Part shown: in pieces, positions 34,424-43,358 of the stretch
Numbering within the stretch: position 1 is the stretch's first letter
How the letters are laid out: the number at the start of each line of letters is the position of its first letter
Assembly (NCBI RefSeq): GCF_023715505.1
Contig: NZ_JAMBOH010000007.1
Location: forward strand, 1 to 64,000
DNA length: 64,000 bases
Source: Neobacillus cucumis
GTDB taxonomy: Bacteria; Bacillota; Bacilli; Bacillales_B; DSM-18226
Reading direction: 5' to 3'
Notes under the pieces: generated by a model
Told to the model about the DNA's origin: nothing
The model's database searches: none
Seen by the model: the letters and a program-made list of their open reading frames with translations, nothing else
Position numbers and translations under genes: made by a program

Positions 34424-34661
34424 ACTGGTCACCTCATCCAATCTTTTTTTTAATAAATCTACTACCATAGTATAAACCGATTTATTATTTATTGAAAGTT
34501 TGTAAATAAAGCTAGCAGACTATTTATAAAAAATTCAATAAATTAAGCTCTGCTGCATCTTATCTTTTTTCTTAAATTCACCCATCTCAACAGCTGGTAT
34601 AACAGCGGTGAATAATTCAGCAGTTTCGTCCAATAAATCTTATAGTTCTCTTAAATTTGGA

Positions 34662-34692
34662 CAAAAAAAGGAACCCGGCCAAAAGCCAGGTT
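34662..34692 (-). terminator. Terminator of the ger operon
   Basis: AACCTGGC/GGCCGGGTT-type stem followed by seven T on the minus strand, shortly behind the 51-aa gene. Confidence 0.75.
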
Positions 34693-34707
34693 TACCTCAT
34701 AAATTTT

Positions 34708-34863
34708 TTAAATAATAGTAAAAAAAGGAAGGACAATAATCGTCAGGCAAAGGAAAAAAACAGCCATCGCACTAGATTTCTGTTTCTCCTTCCAAAGCGT
34801 TACACCAAAACCAAAGGTATAGGCTGTAATGACAAATAAAACGATGTAGGTCAATAAATTCAT
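34708..34863 (-). CDS. Putative Ger receptor D subunit, 51 aa
   Basis: A short frame with RBS TAGGAGG, 1 bp after the gerC stop. The product MNLLTYIVLFVITAYTFGFG... has two TM helices (about 3-22 and 31-49) with a short basic cytoplasmic-type loop KEKQKSS. Small two-TM D-subunit genes (gerKD type) are known to follow GerA-family operons and modulate germination. Position and topology fit; sequence family could not be checked. Confidence 0.65.
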   Translation of the reverse strand: MNLLTYIVLFVITAYTFGFGVTLWKEKQKSSAMAVFFLCLTIIVLPFFTII

Positions 34864-34864
34864 T

Positions 34865-36112
34865 CTATCCTCCTACCTGTGCAGGTTTTCTTGTTTGTTT
34901 TCCATAATCAATAATTTCTACTTCTGGTTTTACAATAATATCTGCTCGTAAAAAAGATTTCCCCCAATTGAATTTTTCAAATTCCTTATTAGTTAAAAAA
35001 TAGGGACGAGCATAAAGGGATAACGGATAGGGTACACCCTTTAATTTTGTTTGTGATTTCCTAATCAATTTTTCATTCACCTCTTTAATATGACGAATTA
35101 CTTGTTTTTTAAGAATTTGCCTGTTTTTTTTTGACGCGTAGGAAACCATGGATGGGTTTGTCATAATTTCTACTTTTAAAGGGATGATGATGGTAATTTG
35201 GGGCTTGCTTCCTTTTAAATTCATTTTCACCTTATTATTTTCCCTTTTCATAATTCTGGCAGCAAATTGCCTATCTTTTTCAGAAAAAGGATTAGGGATA
35301 TCAATTAGGATATCTTTAATGTTGGTGGTATCGTCAAGGATATTTACTGTACGGGTTTCCTGGCCTGTGAGTTTATTAATCATCACACCATTTTTAAAAA
35401 CAGCAGACCCAATGAATTGCGTATCGTCTAGCTCGCCGCTTGCATTCAATTGACCGGGCAAGTATTCATCCTCCATTTTAATCTTAGGATTTTTAGCCTT
35501 TTTAGCAGTCGTATACATTGCCAAATAAAGGTCTGTTCCTCTCTCTAGCGTTTTAAAATAGCGGAATAACGTGGAATCTGGAATCATCCCATTTTCAATT
35601 CCGTGATCGATAATGTATTGAAAATACTTATGAGGCCTTGTTTCCATTTTCGGTTTATTTTCTACAAAATAATCACTTGCATTTTCTTTAGAAATAGCTA
35701 AATATGCATTCATACGGATCTCTTTGTCTTTTTGAGCATCATAAATGGTAGTCACAAATTTTTTTTCCTTCGCATATTTCTCTGAAACGATAATAATTTT
35801 TAGAAATTCATAACTAATATTCCGAGAGATAATCGCATTGGCGGTCCCTTTGGCGGCAATAAAGTCATTTACATCAATTGTAATGATTTCCCGAGGTTTT
35901 TCCGTTGAACCGCCGCCGCCTTGCATACTGCCAACTTCAGGATTGGCTAGTAGCATGGTTATCTTGATTTTCCCTTTATGTTCGGACTTATCAATTCCTA
36001 TACCAATAACATAGGAGCGGTCTTCGAGTTCCTCACGATCCCAACACCCAGTTAAAAGGCAGACCACAATTAGAAATAACAGTCCTTTACATACTACGCC
36101 TTTTTTTTGCAT
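34865..36112 (-). CDS. gerC: Ger(x)C-family spore germination lipoprotein
   Basis: A 415-aa C subunit of a spore germinant receptor. Signal peptide with lipobox LLTGC (Cys about 23), followed by the family hallmark WDREELEDRSYVIGIGID and later EVGSMQGGGGS. It is anchored to the outer face of the spore inner membrane. Its start lies inside the end of the B subunit gene (26-bp overlap), so translation is coupled. Naming beyond the family (GerA/B/K type) is not possible from sequence alone. Confidence 0.92.
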   Translation of the reverse strand: MQKKGVVCKGLLFLIVVCLLTGCWDREELEDRSYVIGIGIDKSEHKGKIKITMLLANPEVGSMQGGGGSTEKPREIITIDVNDFIAAKGTANAIISRNISYEFLKIIIVSEKYAKEKKFVTTIYDAQKDKEIRMNAYLAISKENASDYFVENKPKMETRPHKYFQYIIDHGIENGMIPDSTLFRYFKTLERGTDLYLAMYTTAKKAKNPKIKMEDEYLPGQLNASGELDDTQFIGSAVFKNGVMINKLTGQETRTVNILDDTTNIKDILIDIPNPFSEKDRQFAARIMKRENNKVKMNLKGSKPQITIIIPLKVEIMTNPSMVSYASKKNRQILKKQVIRHIKEVNEKLIRKSQTKLKGVPYPLSLYARPYFLTNKEFEKFNWGKSFLRADIIVKPEVEIIDYGKQTRKPAQVGG

Positions 36113-37193
36113 GTTTAAATTCTCCTCTTAACATTGCCACTAACCAAAGCATGACTGAAATGGCTGTAAACACGGACCCGGCAGCACTCGAAGTAAACAT
36201 TTTAAACTTACTGGCTTCCAAGGTTGATTCGGCAAAGCTTCCAATTAGTAAATAAATCACAGCTAAGGATGGAATTAAGTATTCAAAATCTTTAATTTTA
36301 AAAATAAGACCGAACATCATCCCATTAATGTACAAAAATGCCGTAAAGCGAATAAATGCTAACATGAGCCAAATGACAAAAAAGAGTATTTCCACATTGG
36401 GAAGATAGCTCCCTAGTGATATAAAACGGATTAGTGTATGGAAGGGATATCCAATTGTTCCTAACGAAGTATCAAACAAACATATATAAACAAGAAACAT
36501 TAAGCTAATTTGGAAAGTAATATAAAAAAAAGCAATCCATGTACCTTTCCTAAAATCTTTTCCAGAGCTAAAAAAAGGGATTATCATAGTAAGTAAAAAA
36601 AAATCAACAAAAAGAGAAAGTCCGAGAAAACTGTCTTTTGTTAATTTTAATGGCCCTGGCCCCAAAATAGGAAATATGGCTCGAATGGTACTGCTCTGTT
36701 TGCTTAACAATAAGGCAATGTTTAAGGTAATAACAGCATAGAAAACAACCAGATAGGATACCGATCCAATATGTTGAATTCCTTTTTTTGCACCATAAGC
36801 ACAGATGGTCATTAACATCGCGTAAATCACCAGTTTCGGTGTTGTTGGAAAATAAAATGTCCGAATTATATTCGTATAGGATCTTGAATCGAACGATATC
36901 CCAAATGAGCAAATAAGGAAAATTAGCAGGCAAACTAAAAAACCAATGTATTTGCCAAATAATTTTCGAATCACAGAAAACAAATCCTTGTCGGGGTACA
37001 ATGAAAGAGTTTTTAATAATAAAAGCAATGGAATAAGAAAAATTCCTGCTGCAAGAATAGGAATCATCCATGAGGCATTTTGCACTGCCTTGTAAAGGAT
37101 GGTCGAGGTATCCTCAGTTCCCTTAGCCCCCATCATTAAAATAGCGATGGATACATACTCACGAATACCAAGTTTTCTAGGCTGCTGATCCAT
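36087..37193 (-). CDS. gerB: Spore germination permease, GerAB type
   Basis: A 368-aa B subunit with ten TM helices, of the APC-like amino-acid permease fold (GerAB/GerKB). It opens with RKLGIREYVSIAILMMGAKGTEDTS and carries LYPDKDLFSVIRKLFGKYIGF. In characterised receptors the B subunit binds the germinant. Located between A and C subunit genes, 6 bp after the A gene. Confidence 0.92.
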   Translation of the reverse strand: MDQQPRKLGIREYVSIAILMMGAKGTEDTSTILYKAVQNASWMIPILAAGIFLIPLLLLLKTLSLYPDKDLFSVIRKLFGKYIGFLVCLLIFLICSFGISFDSRSYTNIIRTFYFPTTPKLVIYAMLMTICAYGAKKGIQHIGSVSYLVVFYAVITLNIALLLSKQSSTIRAIFPILGPGPLKLTKDSFLGLSLFVDFFLLTMIIPFFSSGKDFRKGTWIAFFYITFQISLMFLVYICLFDTSLGTIGYPFHTLIRFISLGSYLPNVEILFFVIWLMLAFIRFTAFLYINGMMFGLIFKIKDFEYLIPSLAVIYLLIGSFAESTLEASKFKMFTSSAAGSVFTAISVMLWLVAMLRGEFKHAKKRRSM

Positions 37194-37199
37194 AAATTT

Positions 37200-38741
37200 T
37201 TATCCCTTTCTTTGTTTAACCATATCCTTTGGTTTCAAATAACCAGGGCGAAACCTTTCTTTAAACGGAACATGCCGGATAATTAAATCCTTAGATGAAA
37301 AACTTCGCGGTGTCATCGGTGCGAAGTATGGAGTACCAAAGGATTTTAATGAAACCAGATAAAACAATCCAAAAATAAATAAAGACGTTGCTCCATAGAT
37401 CCCCATAGTTCCTGCAGCAAAAATAAATAAAAAGCGACTGATTCTAATAGCGAAATTCAAACTAGTATCACTAATAATAAACGAGCTTAAACCGCTTAAT
37501 GCGATGACAATAATTACAATTGGGCTAATTACATTGGCTTGTACTGCCGCTTGCCCTAGAATTAATGCACCAACGATTCCAATCGTTGGACCAATTGGAG
37601 AGGGTACACGCAATCCTGCCTCACGAATCAGTTCAAAGGCAATCTCCATCATCAAGATTTCAATCATTGATGGAAAAGGAACTCGTTCCCTTGACCCTGC
37701 AATTGCCATCAATAAATCCGGAGGAATCATTCCTACATGATAATTGGTAATGGCAAGATAAAAGGCAGATGCAAATGCAGCAACAAACATTGCCATTAAC
37801 CGGAGGATTCGAATGAAATTACCATATGGTGTCCTTAGATAATGATCCTCAGGTGAATGGATCATGGCCCAAAAGGTAGCCGGCAGCACTAAACAGCTGG
37901 GGGAATTCGACATCAATAGGATAATATGACCCTCTTCAATGAAGGAGGATGCCCGGTCAGGACGTTCTGTATACAATAATGTTGGAAATAGAGATCTCGG
38001 ACGTTCTTCAAGATATTGCTCCAAAATACTAAGATCGAGGATCCGATCAGTGTCAAGTGCTGCTAGTTTTTCCTTTATGTTTTTGAGCAGCTCCTCATTC
38101 GCTAAATCTTTCTGATAAACAAGAAAAACATCATTCCTGGATCTTTTCGAAACAACCTGTGACTCCACTATCAGATTTTCATTTTTTATCTTTTTTCGGA
38201 TTAGGGAGATATTATCAATAACCATTTCATTAAAGGCTTCCTTAGCCCCTTTGACAATGACCTCATTTTCTGACTTTTCTATTCCCCTGCCTCGGGTTTT
38301 GGTTGTTTCAAATAGATAGCATTTGCGATCACCATCGATAAACAAAGCCGTTATGCCGCCAGTAATATACTCTGTAATTTCCCCAATGATAGTCGCTGAT
38401 TTTAGGATTGGATATGAGGTTATATCCTGGATATTCCCTGTAGGCCCATCGTTTTTTAGTAATTTCTCGAGTATGCCTTCCTGAATATTTTGAATATCAA
38501 CCATTGTACTTATATAGATAATAAAGGCACGACGGTCTAGTGCTCTGACCCTGAATTCACGTAATTTGACATCGGTGTTTTTTGGATAACTAAAGAGGTT
38601 TTTAAAGGTCTCCAAATTTTCCTCATAATGCCTGCTTATATCGCTTTCCTTTAATTCCATTACGGATTGATTTGATTTTTCATTAAAATGTGGTTCAGTA
38701 TTGAATTTTCTTAGGAGCGTCTTTAATAGAGTTTTCTTCAT
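37200..38741 (-). CDS. gerA: Spore germination protein, GerAA type
   Basis: A 513-aa A subunit. The N-terminal cytoplasmic half (about 1-290) has the GerA pattern NTDVKLREFRVRALDRRAF, FIDGDRKCYLFETTKTRGR and ERPDRASSFIEEGHIILLMSNSPSCLVLP. It is followed by five TM helices with FPSMIEILMMEIAFELIREAGLRVPSPIGPTIGIVGALILGQAAVQ. It oligomerises into the germinant-gated channel. RBS GGAGG. First gene of the ger operon; expression in the forespore under sigma-G is expected, but I cannot point to a convincing sigma-G promoter. Confidence 0.94.
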   Translation of the reverse strand: MKKTLLKTLLRKFNTEPHFNEKSNQSVMELKESDISRHYEENLETFKNLFSYPKNTDVKLREFRVRALDRRAFIIYISTMVDIQNIQEGILEKLLKNDGPTGNIQDITSYPILKSATIIGEITEYITGGITALFIDGDRKCYLFETTKTRGRGIEKSENEVIVKGAKEAFNEMVIDNISLIRKKIKNENLIVESQVVSKRSRNDVFLVYQKDLANEELLKNIKEKLAALDTDRILDLSILEQYLEERPRSLFPTLLYTERPDRASSFIEEGHIILLMSNSPSCLVLPATFWAMIHSPEDHYLRTPYGNFIRILRLMAMFVAAFASAFYLAITNYHVGMIPPDLLMAIAGSRERVPFPSMIEILMMEIAFELIREAGLRVPSPIGPTIGIVGALILGQAAVQANVISPIVIIVIALSGLSSFIISDTSLNFAIRISRFLFIFAAGTMGIYGATSLFIFGLFYLVSLKSFGTPYFAPMTPRSFSSKDLIIRHVPFKERFRPGYLKPKDMVKQRKG

Positions 38742-38886
38742 TACGAACCACCTCCCATTTTTATATAGTTTTCCAACTTTAGGTGTCTTTATGTATGTAA
38801 GGAAAGGTTTGGAATAATTGAATATAGAGGGATTTTTCTATAGGATAAGAAAAGTGAAAACTTTTTATGAATAGAGGGATTTTAAG

Positions 38887-39477
38887 ATGAATGTACTATG
38901 GGATTTTGATGGCACCCTTTTTGATACATATCCAGCACTGGTGGAGGGTTTCATCAGTTTAAGCAAAAGAAACTTGGATCGTACCGAGGTTTTAAGTTGG
39001 CTTAAGAAGGATTCAAAAACAGCCTTTAAACATTATGGAATATCTGAAGATTTGCGGGGTGAATATCAGCGGTTATATAATATGCACTCTGTAAACAGTC
39101 TGCCTTTTGATCATATTGAGGAAGTATTAGCAGCGGTCGCTGAAAATGTGATTGTCACTCATCGCGATAAGGAATCAACCTTAATGCTGCTTAAGAAATT
39201 TGATTTATTAAAATATTTCCAAGAAGTGGTTTCTGTTGAAGAACAAGGGTTTACAAGAAAGCCACATACCGCTTCCTATGAATATGTCCTAAAAACTCGT
39301 CACATCGATTTGGTCGTTGGTGATCGGGAGTTAGATTTAATCCCGGCACGTGGATTAAGCATTAAAACGGTTGCGTTTCAGAATCCTAACATCACTGCTG
39401 ATTTTCATATTAATCATTATGCTGATTTTATTCCGAAGGTTCTCAATCAGTTAGACGGTTCAGATTTTAACATCTAG
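38887..39477 (+). CDS. HAD-superfamily hydrolase
   Basis: A 196-aa HAD subfamily IA phosphatase. Motif I WDFDGTLFDTYPAL (nucleophile Asp), motif II IVTHRDKES, Lys of motif III in FTRKPHTASYEY and acidic motif IV VVGDRELDLIPAR are all present. The substrate is unknown; phosphoglycolate-phosphatase-like. ATG behind AGAGGG. It lies between the divergent ger operon and the DUF421 gene. Confidence 0.85.
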   Translation: MNVLWDFDGTLFDTYPALVEGFISLSKRNLDRTEVLSWLKKDSKTAFKHYGISEDLRGEYQRLYNMHSVNSLPFDHIEEVLAAVAENVIVTHRDKESTLMLLKKFDLLKYFQEVVSVEEQGFTRKPHTASYEYVLKTRHIDLVVGDRELDLIPARGLSIKTVAFQNPNITADFHINHYADFIPKVLNQLDGSDFNI

Positions 39478-39505
39478 TATAAATCTTACCTAAAAGAACA
39501 AACTA

Positions 39506-39529
39506 TCCCAAACAAATCATCGTTTGGGA
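39506..39529 (+). promoter_or_regulatory. Hairpin covering the DUF421 RBS
   Basis: TCCCAAAC/GTTTGGGA stem whose 3' arm contains most of the SD GGGAG used by the next gene. It may limit translation, or be a terminator without T-run for the HAD gene. Confidence 0.4.
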
Positions 39530-39536
39530 GTAAGGT

Positions 39537-40235
39537 ATGTCAATGTTTTTAGAAATAATTATTAGAACCTTTACCGCCTTTATCATATTATGGATTTTTG
39601 TACATATTCTCGGAAAACGAACCATCTTTCAAAAAACCTATCATTTGTTGATCGCAACCATTACCATGGGGACGATAGCGGGAAATTTAACCTTTAATTA
39701 TAAAATAAAATTTATCTATTTTATCCTTTCGTTTGTCATTATGGGATCCGTTATATTCACCCTAAATATACTTTCAGTCAAAAGCCGACGCTTTCGCGAA
39801 CGAATCGCCGGAAAACCTGTTACACTCATACAGGAGGGGAAAATCCTAGAAGCAGCCCTTCAGAAAACTGGCTTTTCAATGGATATGCTGAAACAAGCAT
39901 TACGGGGGAAAGATATCTTTAATTTGGATGAAGTCGATTGGGCCATATTAGAGGTAAATGGCTCCCTATCCGTTTTAAAAAAGGCAGAATATCAGAATAT
40001 CACCCGAAAAGATGTAAATCTGAATCTGCCATCCTACAAAGTCCCAGTAGAATTAATTATGGACGGTGCGATATTATCGGATAACCTCTCAAATTCCACT
40101 TACAACGAAGAATGGCTCAACAAAGAACTAAAGAAAAGAAATATCCAGGTTTCCGAAATCGCCTACGCTGTCGTGGGGACAAAAGGGAACTTGTATATTG
40201 ATTTATATGAAGACAGCCAGCAGCCATCAAATTAA
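39537..40235 (+). CDS. DUF421 membrane protein (YetF/YdfS type)
   Basis: A 232-aa protein with three N-terminal TM helices (about 5-80), including the conserved ILGKRT, then a cytoplasmic region with KPVTLIQEGKILEAALQKTGFSMDMLKQALRGKDIFNLDEVDWAILEVNGSLSV, typical of DUF421. In Bacillus related proteins sit in spore or vegetative membranes. The RBS GGGAG is inside a predicted hairpin. An ATG two codons later is equally possible. Confidence 0.85.
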   Translation: MSMFLEIIIRTFTAFIILWIFVHILGKRTIFQKTYHLLIATITMGTIAGNLTFNYKIKFIYFILSFVIMGSVIFTLNILSVKSRRFRERIAGKPVTLIQEGKILEAALQKTGFSMDMLKQALRGKDIFNLDEVDWAILEVNGSLSVLKKAEYQNITRKDVNLNLPSYKVPVELIMDGAILSDNLSNSTYNEEWLNKELKKRNIQVSEIAYAVVGTKGNLYIDLYEDSQQPSN

Positions 40236-40328
40236 TGGCTGCTATTAATTTTTAAGAAAATCCTTTGAAAAACGATTGTGTAAAGATTTATATTATGATT
40301 CGATAGAATAAAACAAAGGGGGGTAAAC

Positions 40329-41219
40329 ATGAGAGGAAAAATGAGACTCATCACGACCATGCTCATCTTTGGAAGCATTGGGGTCTTTGTAAAAAACATT
40401 GAGATGTCTTCAAGTGAAATTGCGTTTTTAAGAGGGATAATTGGAAGCCTATTTCTGCTTGGTGCCAGCTTTTTACTTAAACATAAGCCATCGTTTAAGG
40501 CATTAAAAGAAAATGCACTCCTGCTCTTACTATCAGGAGGAGCCATCGGGCTGAATTGGATCTTCTTATTTGAATCATATCGGTACACAACCATCTCAAA
40601 TGCCACCATTAGCTATTACTTCGCTCCCATCTTTGTCATGATCCTGGCTCCATGGGTTCTCAAGGAAAAACTAACGAGTGTAAAGATTGGCTGTATTATA
40701 GCGGCTATGATCGGCCTGTTTTTAATTGTGAATCCTGGGGGAGAAGGCCAAAACCATACTCTTGGCATATTCTATGGTCTGTTAGCAGCGGCACTATATG
40801 CAAGTGTAATTATAATGAACAAATTTATAAAAAACCTATCTGGCTTTGAAATTACATTAGTTCAACTATTGGCCGCAGCCATTGTGCTTCTGCCTTATAT
40901 CGCTTGGCAAGGGAATCTTACTTTTTCAGGGCTAAACTCCACTTCGATTATCTTTATCCTGATCTTAGGTATCGTTCACACAGGATTGGCTTATTTTTTA
41001 TATTTCACCTCAATTCAAGAGCTAAAGGGCTCCAGCATCGCAGTCCTAAGTTATATAGATCCCATTTCCGCTGTTATTATCGCGGCGATTTTCTTAGGTG
41101 AAAGTATGACGGTTATTCAAATGATGGGCGGTGTTCTTATCCTCGGCTCAACCTTTTTAAGTGAAAAACTAGAGTTAAAATTGAATAAAGAAAGTAAGAC
41201 TCCCACTACATCTCCGTAA
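40329..41219 (+). CDS. EamA-family (DMT) transporter
   Basis: A 296-aa protein with ten TM helices made of two EamA repeats (about 5-135 and 150-285). Visible: SSSEIAFLRGIIGSLFLL, TTISNATISYYFAPIFVMILAPWVLKEKLT in the first repeat and GIVHTGLAYFLYFTSIQELKGSSIAVLSYIDPISAVIIA in the second. It exports or imports small metabolites; substrate unknown. RBS AAAGGGGGG. The terminator stem overlaps the last codons. Confidence 0.88.
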   Translation: MRGKMRLITTMLIFGSIGVFVKNIEMSSSEIAFLRGIIGSLFLLGASFLLKHKPSFKALKENALLLLLSGGAIGLNWIFLFESYRYTTISNATISYYFAPIFVMILAPWVLKEKLTSVKIGCIIAAMIGLFLIVNPGGEGQNHTLGIFYGLLAAALYASVIIMNKFIKNLSGFEITLVQLLAAAIVLLPYIAWQGNLTFSGLNSTSIIFILILGIVHTGLAYFLYFTSIQELKGSSIAVLSYIDPISAVIIAAIFLGESMTVIQMMGGVLILGSTFLSEKLELKLNKESKTPTTSP

Positions 41220-41234
41220 TGGGAGTCTTTTTTT
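41196..41234 (+). terminator. Terminator of the EamA gene
   Basis: AAGACTCCCA/TGGGAGTCTT stem followed by seven T on the plus strand. Confidence 0.85.
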
Positions 41235-41375
41235 GTTTGATTCAGTGGATGTTCATAATTCTGTAAAAACATTTCGAACAAACTTTGAACTTATCACTAT
41301 TGCCATCTTTTTAATATGAAAAAGGAATATAGTAGAACCATAAAGAGAAACAAAATTTGAAAGGTGGAATCATTT

Positions 41376-41894
41376 ATGTTTAACAAATTTTTAAGAGAGA
41401 ATAAAGTTGCAGCAGTTATCTTAACTGTTTTACGTTTATACCTTGGCTACTCTTGGATTACCGCAGGAATTGGAAAATTATCTAGCGGAGGGTTCGATGC
41501 TTCTGGATTCCTAAAAGGAGCAATCGCCAACCCAGTAAAAGGTCCAGACGGCGCAGTCGTATTTGGCTGGTATGTTGACTTCCTTAAACACATTGCCTTA
41601 CCAAACGTTGATATTTTTAACATGATTGTACCTGTTGGCGAATCTTTAATTGGTTTAGGCTTAATCCTTGGCTGCTTAACCACTACAGCAATGTTCTTTG
41701 GTCTTATGATGAACTTCTCTTTCTTTTTAGCAGGAACTGTATCTCATAATCCTAGAGACATCTTCTTAGGCTTCATCATCTTAACTGCAGGTTACAATGC
41801 CGGTAGAATCGGTTTAGACCGCTGGGTAGTTCCATTCGTTAGAAAAATGGGTAACAAAAATGCTGGTGCTGAAAAATCAAAAGCAATGGTGTAA
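41376..41894 (+). CDS. DoxX-family membrane protein
   Basis: A 172-aa, four-TM protein of the DoxX/CatD family. YLGYSWITAGIGKLSSGGFDASGF near the N-terminus and VGESLIGLGLILGCLTTTAMFFGLMMNFSFFLAGTVSHNP in the middle are characteristic. Members are membrane partners of redox or oxidative-stress proteins, including thiosulfate:quinone and catechol-linked functions. ATG 8 nt behind AAAGGTGG is preferred over an upstream GTG. Monocistronic. Confidence 0.85.
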   Translation: MFNKFLRENKVAAVILTVLRLYLGYSWITAGIGKLSSGGFDASGFLKGAIANPVKGPDGAVVFGWYVDFLKHIALPNVDIFNMIVPVGESLIGLGLILGCLTTTAMFFGLMMNFSFFLAGTVSHNPRDIFLGFIILTAGYNAGRIGLDRWVVPFVRKMGNKNAGAEKSKAMV

Positions 41895-41906
41895 TTACAG
41901 TACAAC

Positions 41907-41942
41907 AAAAAAGACGATTCGGGATCCGAACCGTTTTTTTTG
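41907..41942 (+). terminator. Terminator of the DoxX gene
   Basis: ACGATTCGG/CCGAACCGT stem (one mismatch) with seven T on the plus strand; also T-rich on the minus strand for the convergent gene. Confidence 0.7.
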
Positions 41943-41945
41943 TTG

Positions 41946-42335
41946 CTAACTATTTATTAAATCGGTTCCATATGAGTTATCGATGGCACATAACCAATTT
42001 CCTTGTGTATTCTTCTTAAACACATAGGTTGCTCTTCGATCCATTGAGAACTCCGAGTCCTTTTTTTCGGCATCAAGCAGCGTTTGAGAAATAACCAAAG
42101 CTGTGTCTCCGGCTTCTAGGATAATCATTTCCCCCTGTGTTGGTACAAGACTGTTATTAAAATACTTAGCGATAGCAATGAAAGCTTTTTTTATTTCCTC
42201 CCTGCCTCTAGCAACCCTGCCAGGCTTTACGACCAAAATGGCATCCTCTGTGTAATATTTCATTAACGTATCAAAATTTTCCTGCTTTATGGCCTCGTCA
42301 CACTTCTTAATAAACTCTTTTAATTCATGTTCCAT
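41946..42335 (-). CDS. SnoaL/DUF4440-like protein
   Basis: A 129-aa NTF2-like fold protein. The pattern [44 protein letters not shown] followed by beta strands ([38 protein letters not shown]) is that of SnoaL/DUF4440 proteins. The function is unknown; some are isomerases, others binding proteins. ATG behind AGGGGAGGG, ten codons inside the longest frame. Confidence 0.8.
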   Translation of the reverse strand: MEHELKEFIKKCDEAIKQENFDTLMKYYTEDAILVVKPGRVARGREEIKKAFIAIAKYFNNSLVPTQGEMIILEAGDTALVISQTLLDAEKKDSEFSMDRRATYVFKKNTQGNWLCAIDNSYGTDLINS

Positions 42336-42664
42336 CTCTTTTCCCTCCCCTTTAAACATGTACATTTTAATAATATTTTAATAGACAATTAATATGCCCA
42401 TAACAATTAAGACATAGTTTGTTAACATTGGTGCTTTAAACTATATGTTAGTGGGGATAGCATGCGTGGCTATCATGGTATTTGGCGTAGGCGGAGCCGG
42501 TACTAGTGGGACGGGAAAATTGGATAACGATTAAGTTATGGTGTTGTTCAATATCCAGTATTTTATTTTTTGGCCAATTTTGTTTATTCACAGAAAACTC
42601 GATTAAATAGTTGGTATACTTCATCTCCTTCTAGAGACGATAAGAATGGAGGTGTAATAAACCT
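42336..42664. other. Gap with a hydrophobic ORF fragment
   Basis: It holds a 29-codon frame (about 42,445-42,534, MLVGIACVAIMVFGVGGAG) without RBS and open upstream without a start, which looks like the 3' end of a lost gene. I see no RNA gene. The last 30 bp hold the RBS of the next small gene. Confidence 0.35.
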
Positions 42665-42820
42665 ATGAAAAATGAAAACAATGGAGGGGGAAACCAAATG
42701 AAATACAGTATTTGGAATACTCGTACCGAAGAAAACATTAATATAACGAAAGAGAAAATGACAGATGCGTTAGAGCATTCCCCTCTTGAATCAAAATCCA
42801 CAGAAGAACAAGATGACTAA
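42665..42820 (+). CDS. Small hypothetical protein, 51 aa
   Basis: A 51-codon polar protein; GGAGGTG lies 10 nt before the first ATG, and a second in-frame ATG (42,698) follows an even better GGAGGGGG. The core MKYSIWNTRTEENINITKEK and acidic tail look like a real short protein. No family recognised. It lies between SnoaL-like and YdcZ genes. Confidence 0.5.
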   Translation: MKNENNGGGNQMKYSIWNTRTEENINITKEKMTDALEHSPLESKSTEEQDD

Positions 42821-42841
42821 AAGCAGCCGTAAAAGGTTGCT

Positions 42842-43339
42842 TTAGTTTCCACCTAAATGCTTCAAGCCATTCTGAATCACCCTCGACTCCTCCTGACTTT
42901 CTTTACCACCGCCCAACTTAAATACAACAATCCCCGCCACAATCACCAACACCCCAAGCAAATGCTTAAAGGTAAAAGGAACCTTATCTAACCCCAGAAA
43001 ACCCATGGAATCCCACCATAAGGCAAACACGAGCTGTGAGATTAAGGCGATTGAAACGGCAATTGTTGGTCCGAGCCTCTTAATCCCTTGAACGATACAT
43101 GTAACCACTCCAACTCCGATTACTCCGCTCATCCAATACCAGGGCTTCATATCATGCAGATAAAACATTTGTTTTCCTTCAAAAATTAGCCCCATCAATA
43201 GCGAAGCAAGGAATCCAAGTCCCAGCACCAGCGTGGTTGTCGCCCAAGAACCTGCGCGTTCATTGACCTTACTGTTAAATATATTCTGCAAACCAACTAA
43301 AGAACCTGCTATTAACGCGAAAATGAATCCTACTAACAT
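42842..43339 (-). CDS. YdcZ/DUF606 DMT-family transporter, second
   Basis: A 165-aa protein with five TM helices of the DMT YdcZ family. LVGLQNIFNSKVNERAGSWATTTLVLGLGFLASLL and IVQGIKRLGPTIAVSIALISQLVFALWWDSMGFLG match the family pattern. Half-size DMT proteins act as dimers. Its twin is encoded upstream beyond a Crp-like regulator; the pair probably forms a heterodimeric exporter. RBS GGGAGAGG. Confidence 0.85.
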   Translation of the reverse strand: MLVGFIFALIAGSLVGLQNIFNSKVNERAGSWATTTLVLGLGFLASLLMGLIFEGKQMFYLHDMKPWYWMSGVIGVGVVTCIVQGIKRLGPTIAVSIALISQLVFALWWDSMGFLGLDKVPFTFKHLLGVLVIVAGIVVFKLGGGKESQEESRVIQNGLKHLGGN

Positions 43340-43358
43340 CCAATCCTCTCCCTAAACT

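Noticed and set aside
42445..42534. Hydrophobic 29-codon frame
   Set aside because: No RBS and the frame stays open upstream without a start; mentioned only as a possible remnant.
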